From Pseudomonadota bacterium (GTDB lineage: Bacteria > Pseudomonadota > Alphaproteobacteria > Rhizobiales > Beijerinckiaceae), in the NCBI GenBank assembly GCA_023423995.1, contig JAFAEL010000098.1, positions 62,001 through 126,000 on the forward strand: a stretch of DNA of 64,000 bases. The letters run 5' to 3'. Both the position numbers and the translations under genes were made by a program. Numbering within the stretch: position 1 is the stretch's first letter; every line of letters starts with the position of its first letter. The notes below the pieces were generated by a model. The model made no database searches. It was not told the DNA's origin and saw only the letters and a list, made by a program, of their open reading frames with translations. Shown piece by piece: positions 35,422 to 45,200 of this stretch.

Positions 35422-36204
35422 TCAGACGGTCGGCACGGTGCCGCCGTCGATGACGTATTCCGTGCCCGTGATGGCGGCCGCCCGCGGCGACACCAGGAAC
35501 GCCACGAGGTCCGCGACCTCGTGCGGCCTGGCGGGACGGCCCAGCGGAATGCCGCCGAGGCTCTTCATGATGATGCTCTTGCCGCCCTCGTAGTCGGTGC
35601 CCGCCTCCTCGGCCAGGCGCTCCGCCAGCCGGACGGCGGCCTCCGTCTCCACCCAGCCCGGCGAGACCCGGAGGACCCGCACGCCCTTTGGCGTGACCTC
35701 CTTCGACAGCGCCTTGCTGTAGGTGGCGAGCGCCGCCTTCGCGGCCGCATAGGCGGTGGTGGATTCCGGTAGCGGCAGCGCGTGCTGAATGGACGTGACA
35801 TGGACCACGACGCCCGATCCGCGCTCCGCCATCCCGGGCACGATCGCCCTGTCGAGGCGCACCGCAGGCATCAGGTTGAGGTTGATCTCGGCCATCCAGC
35901 TCTCGTCATCGAGCGCCGCGAAACCACCGCCGGGCGCGCTGGAGCCGCCGAGCACGTGGACTAGGATGTCCACCCCTCCGAGGATTTCGGTGGCAAAGGC
36001 GGCGAGAGCGGCGCAGCCCTTCGCGGTGGTCAGCTCCGCCGGCAGAAAGTGAACCCCGTCGGGGATGCGCTCCGGCCGGGACCGGGCGCTCGTGACGACG
36101 CGCACGCCCGCCGACAGCAGCGAAGCGACGACCGCTTGGCCGATCCCTTTGGTGCCCGCTGTGACGACGGCGCGGCGGCCCGCCAGATCGATCCAGTCGC
36201 TCAT
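35422..36204 (-). CDS. SDR family oxidoreductase
   Basis: A 260-residue classical short-chain dehydrogenase. The cofactor motif [17 protein letters not shown] replaces the usual TGxxxGIG with [15 protein letters not shown] marks strand 4, the catalytic Ser is in [10 protein letters not shown], and Tyr/Lys are in [18 protein letters not shown]. It ends [10 protein letters not shown]. Its ATG shares one base with the stop of the NTF2-like gene upstream. The pair is divergent from an HxlR regulator, which probably controls it. Confidence 0.92.
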   Translation of the reverse strand: MSDWIDLAGRRAVVTAGTKGIGQAVVASLLSAGVRVVTSARSRPERIPDGVHFLPAELTTAKGCAALAAFATEILGGVDILVHVLGGSSAPGGGFAALDDESWMAEINLNLMPAVRLDRAIVPGMAERGSGVVVHVTSIQHALPLPESTTAYAAAKAALATYSKALSKEVTPKGVRVLRVSPGWVETEAAVRLAERLAEEAGTDYEGGKSIIMKSLGGIPLGRPARPHEVADLVAFLVSPRAAAITGTEYVIDGGTVPTV

Positions 36205-36527
36205 CACTCGATCTCCAGCGCGCTGATCCGCCCGTCGCGGAGCGTGAAGCGGTGCTCGAGGGTGAGCGGGCTGCCGGGGAAGGAACCCGAGACCTCCGTC
36301 GGGACGACCACGCGGCCCTTCCGCTCCTCCACGCGGAGCGGGCGGGCCGTGAACGGCGTGCGGGCCATCGTGTCGATGCGCCAGGTCCGGATCGCCGCCA
36401 ACCCGCGATGCGTCCGGGCTTCGTCCTTGACGATGGCATCGGGGGTGAAGATGGCGCCGAGCGCCTTGAGATCGGCAGCCGTGTCCGACGAGAAATAGGC
36501 GGCTACGGGCTCCGGCAGATCAGGCAT
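36204..36527 (-). CDS. NTF2-like / SnoaL-type protein
   Basis: A 107-residue protein of the nuclear-transport-factor-2-like fold: [27 protein letters not shown] at the start and [18 protein letters not shown] at the end. Such proteins are small hydrolase, isomerase or binding units. It is the first gene of a two-gene operon with an SDR and lies divergent from HxlR with 57 bases between starts. Confidence 0.82.
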   Translation of the reverse strand: MPDLPEPVAAYFSSDTAADLKALGAIFTPDAIVKDEARTHRGLAAIRTWRIDTMARTPFTARPLRVEERKGRVVVPTEVSGSFPGSPLTLEHRFTLRDGRISALEIE

Positions 36528-36584
36528 CGGCTCATGTTCCTGCGATCGTTGCGAACGCGGGGGATTTCGCCATTACTGCCCATC

Positions 36585-37001
36585 ATGACAAGAACAGACG
36601 AAAAAGTTCGGTACTTACCCGAAGGTAAGGCCGTCGCTCACACGCCGTTCTCGGCCGCGTCCGGGGTCGAGGAGGTCATCCGGATGCTCGAAGGGCGGTG
36701 GAAGCTCGTGATCCTGTTCCACCTATTCGGGGGAAAGGTCCTGCGCTTCTCCGATCTCGAGCGGGCAATCCCGGCCATTTCGCAGAAGATGCTGATCCAG
36801 CAGCTGCGGCAACTGGAGCGCGACGGGATCGTGACGCGGATCGTGCATCATCAGGTGCCCCCGAAGGTCGAATATCGCCTCACGGCCTGGGGCCAGTCGC
36901 TGTGCCCGGCCCTGGATGCGCTCCTGCAATGGGCCGAGACACGGCCTCCTGCCGAGGCCGTGGGCACGGCCGGAGCCGTGGATGGTGCGTTCCAGACGTA
37001 A
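36585..37001 (+). CDS. HxlR family regulator
   Basis: A 138-residue winged-helix regulator of the HxlR type: IRMLEGRWKLVILFHLFGGKVLRFSDLERAI and ISQKMLIQQLRQLERDGIVTR, then the wing VEYRLTAWGQSL. It has no obvious N-terminal redox cysteine; a Cys follows QSL in the last helix. Divergence from the NTF2-SDR pair suggests it represses or activates them. A perfect inverted repeat lies inside its first codons. Confidence 0.9.
   Translation: MTRTDEKVRYLPEGKAVAHTPFSAASGVEEVIRMLEGRWKLVILFHLFGGKVLRFSDLERAIPAISQKMLIQQLRQLERDGIVTRIVHHQVPPKVEYRLTAWGQSLCPALDALLQWAETRPPAEAVGTAGAVDGAFQT
36614..36629. promoter_or_regulatory. CTTACC-CGAA-GGTAAG inverted repeat inside the HxlR gene
   Basis: A perfect 6-base inverted repeat with a 4-base spacer, 29 bases into the HxlR coding region and 87 bases from the divergent NTF2-like start. 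The size and TTAC/GTAA arms fit HxlR-family operators. Confidence 0.5.
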
Positions 37002-37099
37002 GGGAGAGACCAGGCGGGATCCAACTCCGTTCGCCTGGCCGGACCGGCGGAGCCCATGCTCCGTCCGCGAACCGCGCCGGATTGGGCAGTGGCATTTGC

Positions 37100-37885
37100 T
37101 CAGCGCGATGCCCGGCCCGTGCCTTGAGCCGCCCGGTCGATGACGTCGGCCACCGCCTTGGGCTTGGTCAGGAAGACGACGTGGCTGCCGGCGACCTCTT
37201 CCGTGACGGCTCCGATCCGGCGCGCGGCCTGGCGCAGCAGCCTTGGATCGATCGCCGCATCCTCGGTGGCGACCACGGCCCAGCTCGGCTTGGTTCGCCA
37301 AGCGGCCTGGGTGAGCTTGGCGGTCAGCGCGCCGAACGCGATCGAAACCTGGGAGTCCCGGAGGAAGGCCGCGTCGGCATCGCTCGTATCACCGGCGAAG
37401 CCGCTCTTGAACTTCGGCCCGTTCACGAAGGCGAACCCGTCCGACTGCTCCTCGATCACGAAGGTCTTCGGCAGCGGGAACTCGGCGTATTGGTCGAAGG
37501 TGGATTCGCCGACATCGGGGGCGTGCGCCGCCACATAGACGAGGCCGGTCACCTTGGGGTCTGTCCCGGCCTCGGTGATCACCGAGCCGCCATATGAGTG
37601 CCCGACCAGGATCGTCGGCCCGTCCTGCCGGTTGAGCACGCGACGGGTGGCCGCCACGTCGTCCGCGAACGAGGTCAGCGGGTTCTGCACGATGCTGACG
37701 CGGTATCCTCTCGCGGTCAGCTCGTCATAGACGCCGCGCCAGCCCGAACCGTCCGCAAAGGCGCCGTGCACCAGGACGACGTTCTTCGCCGGCTGCGCCG
37801 GGGCGCCGGCCGGGCCCGGCTGGGCGTGGGCAACGGCGACGCAGGCTGCGAGAGCGGCGGCCGCGATGACATTCCGAATCCTCAT
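37100..37885 (-). CDS. Secreted alpha/beta hydrolase
   Basis: A 261-residue hydrolase with a signal peptide (IAAAALAACVAVAHAQ). The oxyanion region is VVLVHGAFADGSGW and the nucleophile Ser is in LVGHSYGGSV near residue 98; the likely catalytic His is in GSHVVFL near the end. It resembles the salicylate-esterase/EstC-like lipases of the alpha/beta family. The second ATG (37885) has AAGGA nine bases upstream and is preferred over 37891. Divergent from a MarR/OhrR gene. Confidence 0.88.
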   Translation of the reverse strand: MRIRNVIAAAALAACVAVAHAQPGPAGAPAQPAKNVVLVHGAFADGSGWRGVYDELTARGYRVSIVQNPLTSFADDVAATRRVLNRQDGPTILVGHSYGGSVITEAGTDPKVTGLVYVAAHAPDVGESTFDQYAEFPLPKTFVIEEQSDGFAFVNGPKFKSGFAGDTSDADAAFLRDSQVSIAFGALTAKLTQAAWRTKPSWAVVATEDAAIDPRLLRQAARRIGAVTEEVAGSHVVFLTKPKAVADVIDRAAQGTGRASR

Positions 37886-37942
37886 GGTCATGGATCCTTC
37901 AGGAGCGTGAGCGGGTGTAGGTCCCGATACAGCGATAAATAG

Positions 37943-38004
37943 TATCGCGATATCTTTTCTAGTGAGCTCGCCCTAACGTGTCAAGCGCGATCCTTATCGC
38001 GACA
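37943..38004. promoter_or_regulatory. Two TATCGCGAYA sites between hydrolase and MarR genes
   Basis: TATCGCGATA (37943-37952), a perfect 10-base palindrome, and TATCGCGACA (37995-38004) lie in an AT-rich divergent region with starts 52 bases apart. This is the expected layout for a MarR-family operator pair. Confidence 0.6.
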
Positions 38005-38029
38005 TTTATGTTTGCGGAGGACGGGTTAT

Positions 38030-38521
38030 ATGCAGCCCGGAGTGCAAGCCATGACAGACGAACCGAACCGCCCTCCCGACCTGGAGGACCAGCTCTGCTA
38101 TTCGATCTACTCTGCAGAAATCGCGATCCAGCGCGCATACAAGCCTTGGCTGGACTCGCTCGGGCTGACCTATCCGCAGTACCTCGTGCTGAACGTCCTG
38201 TGGGGACAGGACGGACAGAGCGTCGGCAGGATCGCCGAGCAGCTGGCGCTCGAATCGAGCACCGTCACGCCTTTGCTCAAGCGGCTCGAGGCCGCCGATC
38301 TGGTCCGCCGGGCCCGCAACCCCGAAAATGAGCGGCAGGTGATCGTCGCGTTGACCGATCGGGGGCGCGCGCTGCAATCGAGGGCCGGCTGTCTCGGCGA
38401 CGCCCTGCTGAGGGCCTCCGGCCAATCCGCGGACGAGCTCGGAGAGCTGAACCAGCTCGTGAAGCGCCTCCGCGATGCAATCTACAGCAGCATCGGGGGC
38501 TGGAGCCTGGCCCGTTCCTGA
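38030..38521 (+). CDS. MarR family regulator, OhrR-like
   Basis: A 163-residue MarR regulator of the OhrR type. The OhrR signature begins DLEDQLCYSIYSAEIAIQRA, in which the Cys matches the peroxide-sensing cysteine, followed by YKPWLDSLGLTYPQYLVL. The winged helix is VGRIAEQLALESSTVTPLLKRLE. Starts at 38030 and 38051 both have GGAG-type sites; I use the first. It is divergent from the secreted hydrolase. No OsmC/Ohr peroxidase gene is adjacent, so the target may differ from classical OhrR. Confidence 0.88.
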   Translation: MQPGVQAMTDEPNRPPDLEDQLCYSIYSAEIAIQRAYKPWLDSLGLTYPQYLVLNVLWGQDGQSVGRIAEQLALESSTVTPLLKRLEAADLVRRARNPENERQVIVALTDRGRALQSRAGCLGDALLRASGQSADELGELNQLVKRLRDAIYSSIGGWSLARS

Positions 38522-38685
38522 TTTCGGCGGATGGCTGCGGGCCTGCCGCGTTCGCGTCCCGACGAGTAGCGCGGGCACGGAACCTCGGCCCAGCCATTCC
38601 CGCCCGGTCTCGCCGCGGTTCAGACCGGACCTGAACCTTCCGCCTCCCTTGCGCGTCAAGCTACCGAACGGGAGACCGGAGACGG

Positions 38686-39720
38686 ATGCACAGGGACGGA
38701 TCGGGCGTGGTCATGGTGACGGGCGCCTCCGCGGGAATCGGGCGCGCCGTGGCGACGGCTTTCGGCGAGATGGGCTGGTCCGTCGGCCTCCTGGCGCGCG
38801 GCCGGGATCGCCTGGAGAGCGCCGCCCGGGAGGTCGAGCGCGCGGGCGGGCGGGCGCTCGTGCTGCAGGCCGATGTCGCCAATCCCGACGACGTGGACGA
38901 GGCGGCGGACCGCCTCGTTGCCGCCTTTGGCGGGGTCGACGTGTGGGTCAACAACGCCATGGCGACGATCTACGCGCCCGTCGTCGAGCTCACCCCCGCC
39001 GAGATCCGGCGGGTCACGGACGTCACCTATCTCGGCCAGGTGCATGGGACGCTCGCCGCCCTGCGCCTGATGCGGCCGGCGGATCGCGGGACCATCGTGC
39101 AGGTGGGTTCCGCTCTCGCCTACCGGTCGATCCCGCTGCAATCGGCCTATTGCGCTGCCAAGGCCGCGGTTCGCGGCTTCACGGACTCGCTGCGCAGCGA
39201 GCTCCTGCACGAGGAGAGCGGCATCCGGCTCACGATGGTGCAGCTGCCGGCCGTCGACACGCCGCAATTCGACTGGGCCCGAAGCCACCTGCCGCGCGCC
39301 CTGCAGCCCGTCCCGCCGATCCATGAACCGCACGGCATCGCAGGGGAGATCGTCCGGGCCGCCATCGAGGCGCCGCGCGAGCTCTGGATCGGCAAGCCCG
39401 CCATCGAGGCGATCCTGGGAACGATGGTCGCCCCGTCCCTGATGGACCGCATGATGGCGCGCCGCGCCTGGCCCGGGCAGATGACGGAGGAGCCGGCGAA
39501 GCCCCGACCGGACAACCTCTTCGAGGCACCTCCTGGCGATCCCGGGGCGGCCGGTCGGTTCGGCGCGCATGCGACGGCTCGCGGGCTTTCTGAGACGACG
39601 GTGCGAGCGGGTCTCGGGCTCGCCTGCACGGCCGCACTCGTCGGTGTTTCGGCGCTCGCCTACCGTTTCGGACAAAGGCGATCGAGAGCACTCCTTCGCG
39701 TGGGACGGGACGCCCGCTGA
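38686..39720 (+). CDS. SDR family oxidoreductase with C-terminal membrane segment
   Basis: A 344-residue SDR. The cofactor motif is VTGASAGIGRAVATAFGEMG, with NNA in VNNAMATIYA, catalytic Ser in VGSALAYRS and YCAAK as Tyr/Lys site. After the 250-residue SDR core comes a Pro-rich linker and a hydrophobic helix near 312-328 (GLACTAALVGVSALAY) followed by basic residues, a likely membrane anchor. Substrate unknown. Confidence 0.9.
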   Translation: MHRDGSGVVMVTGASAGIGRAVATAFGEMGWSVGLLARGRDRLESAAREVERAGGRALVLQADVANPDDVDEAADRLVAAFGGVDVWVNNAMATIYAPVVELTPAEIRRVTDVTYLGQVHGTLAALRLMRPADRGTIVQVGSALAYRSIPLQSAYCAAKAAVRGFTDSLRSELLHEESGIRLTMVQLPAVDTPQFDWARSHLPRALQPVPPIHEPHGIAGEIVRAAIEAPRELWIGKPAIEAILGTMVAPSLMDRMMARRAWPGQMTEEPAKPRPDNLFEAPPGDPGAAGRFGAHATARGLSETTVRAGLGLACTAALVGVSALAYRFGQRRSRALLRVGRDAR

Positions 39721-39873
39721 GGGAACGCGAGCTTGGCCTCGCCCCAGATGCGGCGAGTTTCGGGGAATGCCTCCACGCGCTGTTAAGCACGCCTGATTCC
39801 GGGGGAGCGGCGTTAAGATCGCCTTCGCTCCTTGCGCCCTCTTTATGGCCGGCTCTTCCAACCGGAACCGCGC

Positions 39874-42261
39874 ATGTTCACCGTCATCGGCTGCCTCAGG
39901 GACGCGCACGACCCGTGGCTTGTCGGGCTCGCAGCATCCATCTGCGCGCTCTCCGCCATCACGACCATCCAGCTCCTCCGGCATGCCCGCAAGAGCGGCA
40001 GCCTGCGCGGGCGCGCGCTCTGGATCGCGATCGGCGCCCTGTCGGGCGGGTCCGGCATCTGGGCGACGCATTTCATCGCCATGCTGGCCTTCGAGCCGGG
40101 CTTGCCGAGCGGTTACAATCTCCCGCTGACGGTCCTTTCGCTCGTCTATGCCGTCACGCTGACCGGCGCCGGACTCAGCATCGCCCTTACGCGCGGCTTG
40201 CCCGGCGCGGCCCCGATCGGCGGCGTGGTGCTGGGCGCCGGCATCGCGGCCATGCACTACACGGGGATGGCCGCCTACGAGGTCAGCGGGCAGATCTCGT
40301 GGGATCCGATCCTCGTCGCGGCGTCGCTTCTTCTCGGCGCCAGCCTTGGTGCGGGGGCCCTCGCGCTCTCCTCGACGGGAAGCGCGCCACGATCTCACCT
40401 CGTGGCCGCGCTCCTGCTCGTTCTCGCCATCTGCAGCCATCACTTCACCGCGATGGGCGCGGTCACGATCGTTCCGGACGGGTCCGTGGAGATCTCCGCC
40501 GCGGCCGTTCCGCCGCGCTGGCTGGCGGCGGTCGTTGCGCTTGCGAGCTTCGCGATCCTGCTGCTCGCCTGCGCGGCCGTCGCCCTCGACATCCGCGACC
40601 GCCGGCATGCCTCAAGAGAGCAGGACCGGCTGCGCAGTCTCGCCAACGCGGCCGTCGAGGGCCTTCTGGTCTGCACGGGGGACGCGATCGTCAGCGCCAA
40701 TGACAGCTTCGCGAAGCTGGTCGGCACCACGTCGTCCGACCTCATCGGAGCCTCGCTCTCGAACTTCCTCGCGGACGGGCCGACGCGCCTGTCGCTCGCG
40801 GCCAATCCGGACCAGGCCTTCGAAACGGAGCTCCGGGAGACCGGCGGTGCAAGGATCCCCGTCGAGGTGATCTTCCACCCGGTCTCCTACGGTGCCCAGC
40901 CGCATTATGCCGTGGCGGTCCGGGATCTCCGCGCACGGCGACGGGCCGAAGGGCAGATCCGGTATCTGGCTCATCACGATCCGCTCACCGGCCTTGCAAA
41001 CCGGGCCAGCTTCCACCGGCACCTCGATCAGGAGATCAAGCGCGCGAAGCTGGCGGGCACCAAGATCGCGGTGCTCTGCCTCGACCTCGACCGTTTCAAG
41101 GAGGTCAACGACCTGTTCGGGCACGCGGCGGGCGACAACATGCTCGTCCATGTCGCCAAGCTCGTGACCTCGGCGCTCGACGAGGCGAACCTTCTCGCCA
41201 GGCTCGGGGGCGACGAGTTCGCCATCATCGCGGAATGCGACCACGCCGTGTCCGCCGGGCGGCTCGCGGAGCGCATCCTCGAGGAGCTGCGGCGTGCGAA
41301 TGCCGAAAGCTCCGGTCCGCTCGCCGCCATGAGCATCGGCATCGCCCTTTTCCCCGACGACGCTGGCGACCGGGAGGTGCTGCTCAGCTACGCCGACACC
41401 GCTCTTTACCGGGCAAAGGCCGAGGGCCGGGGCACATACCGTTTCTTCGAGCAGAAGATGGGCGCCGAGGTGCGCGAGCGCCGCCTGATCGAACACGACC
41501 TCCGGCACGCGGTCGCCCGCTGCGAGATGCGCGTGGTCTTCCAGCCCCAGACCGACGTCAGCACGGGCGAGGTGGTCGGGTTCGAGGCGCTGCTTCGCTG
41601 GCACCATCCCGAGCGGGGATCGGTGTCCCCGGGGGTCTTCATCCCCATCGCGGAAGAGAGCGGTTCGATCCTGCAGATCGGCGAATGGGTCCTTCGGCAG
41701 ACCTGCCGCGAGGCCGCGAGCTGGCCGAGGCCCCTGTCCGTCGCGGTGAACGTCTCGGCCGTCCAGATCCACAGCCCTCATTTCGTCCAGACCGTGCACG
41801 AGATCCTGTTCGAGACCGGGCTCAAGCCGGCCCGCCTCGAGATCGAGATCACGGAAACCGCCCTGATCCGGGACCCCAGCCGGGCGCAGGCGACCTTGCG
41901 CCAGCTGAAGGCGCTCGGCGTGCGCATCGCCATGGACGATTTCGGGACCGGCTACTCGTCGCTCTCGAACCTGCGCGCCTATCCATTCGACAAGATCAAG
42001 ATCGACGGCTCGTTCATCCGCGCCGTCGACACGAACGAGCAGACCGCCGCGATCGTGCGCTCGGTGCTCGGCCTCGGCCGCGGGCTCGGCCTGCCCGTCC
42101 TGGCCGAGGGCGTGGAGACCGACGGCGAGCTCAGGTTCCTGGCTGCCGAGAACTGCACGGCGGCGCAGGGCTACCTCATGGGCCGTCCCTCGCCGATCGA
42201 GACGTTCAGGGTCCACACGCATGGCGGCGGGGAGCCGCCGGACGAGCGCGCCGCCGCCTGA
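39874..42261 (+). CDS. MHYT-PAS-GGDEF-EAL c-di-GMP protein
   Basis: A 795-residue membrane protein. Seven hydrophobic segments (about 15-240) form an MHYT sensor with ATHFIAM near 65, AMHYTGM at 126-132 and SHHFTAM near 188, proposed to bind copper and sense O2, CO or NO. A PAS domain follows (about 255-350), then GGDEF with intact GGDEF at 445-449 but no RxxD inhibitory site, then EAL with EAL at 571-573 and DDFGTGYSSL later. Both domains look catalytically competent. The gene ends 12 bases from the convergent acyltransferase gene. Confidence 0.94.
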   Translation: MFTVIGCLRDAHDPWLVGLAASICALSAITTIQLLRHARKSGSLRGRALWIAIGALSGGSGIWATHFIAMLAFEPGLPSGYNLPLTVLSLVYAVTLTGAGLSIALTRGLPGAAPIGGVVLGAGIAAMHYTGMAAYEVSGQISWDPILVAASLLLGASLGAGALALSSTGSAPRSHLVAALLLVLAICSHHFTAMGAVTIVPDGSVEISAAAVPPRWLAAVVALASFAILLLACAAVALDIRDRRHASREQDRLRSLANAAVEGLLVCTGDAIVSANDSFAKLVGTTSSDLIGASLSNFLADGPTRLSLAANPDQAFETELRETGGARIPVEVIFHPVSYGAQPHYAVAVRDLRARRRAEGQIRYLAHHDPLTGLANRASFHRHLDQEIKRAKLAGTKIAVLCLDLDRFKEVNDLFGHAAGDNMLVHVAKLVTSALDEANLLARLGGDEFAIIAECDHAVSAGRLAERILEELRRANAESSGPLAAMSIGIALFPDDAGDREVLLSYADTALYRAKAEGRGTYRFFEQKMGAEVRERRLIEHDLRHAVARCEMRVVFQPQTDVSTGEVVGFEALLRWHHPERGSVSPGVFIPIAEESGSILQIGEWVLRQTCREAASWPRPLSVAVNVSAVQIHSPHFVQTVHEILFETGLKPARLEIEITETALIRDPSRAQATLRQLKALGVRIAMDDFGTGYSSLSNLRAYPFDKIKIDGSFIRAVDTNEQTAAIVRSVLGLGRGLGLPVLAEGVETDGELRFLAAENCTAAQGYLMGRPSPIETFRVHTHGGGEPPDERAAA

Positions 42262-42273
42262 TCTCAGCCCTCC

Positions 42274-45200
42274 TCACGCGGCGGCACGATCGGCTTCCCC
42301 GTCCATCGAGCTGGCGAGGCCGGCATAGTCGGTCTTGCCGGTTCCGAGCACCGGGATCGTGCGGCCGGCGAGGACCTCGCGCGGCAGCATGATCTCCGGC
42401 ACGCCCTGCTCGGAGGCGACGCGCTGGAGGGTGGCGCGCGACAGGTCGGGATCCTCGCTCAGGAGCACCACCGCCTCGCCCTTGCGCGCGTCCGGTCGGG
42501 CGATCGCCGCGTGGCGGAAGCCCGGGGAGGCGCGGGAAGCGAGGTCCTCCACGGCGCCGAGAGACACCATCTCGCCCGCGATCTTGGCGAAGCGCTTGGC
42601 GCGCCCCTTGATCGCGAGGAAGCCTTCCTCGTCGATCGCCACGATGTCGCCCGTGTCGTACCAGCCATCCTCGACGGGCTCGAGCTGGCCCGGCGCGGCG
42701 TCGCGGTAGTAGCCGGCCATCACGTTCGGCCCGCGCACCACGAGCCGCCCGCCCTCGGGGATGCCCTGCACCGGCTCCAGCCGATGCTCGATGCCGGGCA
42801 TGAGCCGGCCGACAGTGCCCGCCTTGAAGTGCATGGGCGTGTTGAAGGCGATGACGGGCGCGGTCTCGGTCGCGCCGTAGCCTTCGAGAATGCGCACCCC
42901 GAAGCGCTCCGACCACGTCCGGCGCGTCTCGTCCGACACGCGCTCGGCGCCCGCCCCGACGATGCGGACGGAGTGGAAGTCGTAAGGATTCGCCATCCGG
43001 GCATAGCCGCGCAGGAAGGTGTCCGTGGCGAAGAATACGGTCGCGTTGGTCTGGTAGATGAGCTCCGGCACGATCCGGTAATGGAGCGGGGAGGGGTACA
43101 GGAAGGTCTTGATCCCGGCGAAGACGGGCAGGAGCGTCCCGACCGTCAGGCCGAAGGAGTGGAACATCGGCAGCGCGTTGAAGACGATGTCGCGCGTGTT
43201 GAAGGCGATGCGGGCGCCGACCTGATGCCGGTTCGCGTGCAGGTTCCGGTGAGTCAGGACGACCCCCTTCGGCGTGCCTTCCGAGCCTGACGTGAACAGG
43301 ACGACCGCGGGCGCGTCGGGGTCGCGGCGACGCGCGAAGGACCGCGGCGCAAAGGACTTGGCAAGGCCGGCGAGCTTGTCGAAGGTGCCGATGACCTCGC
43401 GCACATCCTCCAGGTAGACGATCCGCACCGATTTCGAGAGCTCGTCGGCGACCGCCTGGAGCTTGCCCTTCTCGATGAAGCGGCGGGAGGAGAGCACGGT
43501 CTCGACGCGCGCGATCCGGCAGGCGGCCGCCATGCCGGCGGCGCCGGCCGAGACGTTCAGCATCGCGGGCACGCGGCCGGTCGCCTGGAGGGCGAAGAAG
43601 GTGACGGCGGCGCCGACCGAGTTCGGCAGCATGATCCCGACCGTCTCGCCCGGCTGTGCCTCGCGCCGCAGCTTCGCGCCGAGCACGAAGGCGCCGGTCA
43701 GGAGACGGCCATAGGTGAGCGGGGCGAAATCGATGTCCTCGAGGATGGCGTGCCCCCGCCCGTGGAGCGAGGCGGCATCCGCGAGGGCGGCGAACAGCGT
43801 CCGGTCGATGGCGGAGGTGACGAACATCATCTCCGACATCACGTCGTAGAGCCGCTGCCCGGCCGCCTTGCGCCGTGCCCGGCCCTTGAGCTCGGGCGGG
43901 ACGGGGAGTCGCCGCGGCGGCAGGATCGTCATCGTCACCTTGGGCAGCGCGCGCCGGGCGACCCGGCCGGCGAGCCGCGTGAAGGCCGTATGCTGCAGCC
44001 CGTCGAGCCGCACGGGGATGATGTCCGCGCCGCTTCGGTCGGCCACAAGGCCGGGCCCGTCATAGACCTTCATCAGCGACCCGGTGACGGTCAGCCGACC
44101 CTCGGGGAAGATGACGAGCGTGCGGCCCTTCTCGACCTCGCGGGTGAGGGTCTTCAGGGCCATCGGATTCGCCGGGTCCACGGCCGCGAAATCGACCAGC
44201 GACAGCAGCGGCTTCACCCACCAGCGCTTCGCAATCAGCGTGTCCACGGCAAAGACGGGATCGCCCGGCGTGAAGGCCGCGATGACGAGCCCGTCCAGGA
44301 AGGAGCTGTGGTTGGCGACGATGACCCGGCGCTCGCCCGCAAGGGCCAGATTCTCCTCGCCGCGGACCTCGACGTCGTAGAGCGCCGACAGGATCGCGCG
44401 CGTCACCGTCTTCAGCACCAGGCGGGAGAGGAGACGCAGCATGATGAAGGCGGCGACGAGGTTCAGGGCCGCGAGAACGAGGGCCAGCGCCGGAACCGTG
44501 AGGCCGAGCCCGGAGGACAGGATCGCCGTCACGACCGCGCCCGCCACCATCATCAGCGAGTTGACGATGTTGTTCGCCCCGATCGTGCGCGCCTTGGCGT
44601 CCTCCGGGGCGGCATGCTGCAGGATCGCGAAGAGCGGGACGGCATAGAAGCCCGCGACCGTCGCCAACCCGAACAGGATGGCGCCGATCAGGAGCGCGCC
44701 GGGCGTGGCAAAGACCGCGGCGACGGATTGGCCCATGGCGGCGGGAGCCGGGAGGGCGGCCGCAGCGGCCGCGAAGACGGCGAGGCCGAACGACAGCGCG
44801 AGCGCCGCGAATGGCACCGGGCGAGGCGTGATCTCGCCCTTGAGCCGCTTCGCGCAGAGCAGCGATCCGGCCGCGATCCCGACCGAGAATATGGCGAGGA
44901 GGCAGCTCGCGACGGCCTCGCTGCCGCCGAGGTAATCCCGGGCAAGCGGGGGCACGAAGGACAGAAGCGTCGCGCCGATCACCCAGAACCAGGAGATCCC
45001 AAGGATGGAGAGCCAAACGGTGCGGTTTCCGCGCGCCTCCCGCAGGACGGCGAGCGTCCCGGTCCCGTGCGGCGCCGCCTCGGCCGGGAGCGCCTGCGGG
45101 ATGAAGCGCGAGGCGAGATAGCCAGCGGCCGCGAAGACCAGGAGCGCGCCCGACACGATCGCCGCGCCGCCCTGCGAACCAATCAGGGATCCGCCCAGGA

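Noticed and set aside
38656-40608. 650-codon minus-strand frame
   Set aside because: Shadow of the SDR and MHYT-GGDEF-EAL genes, with no recognisable domain and extreme Arg/Gly bias.
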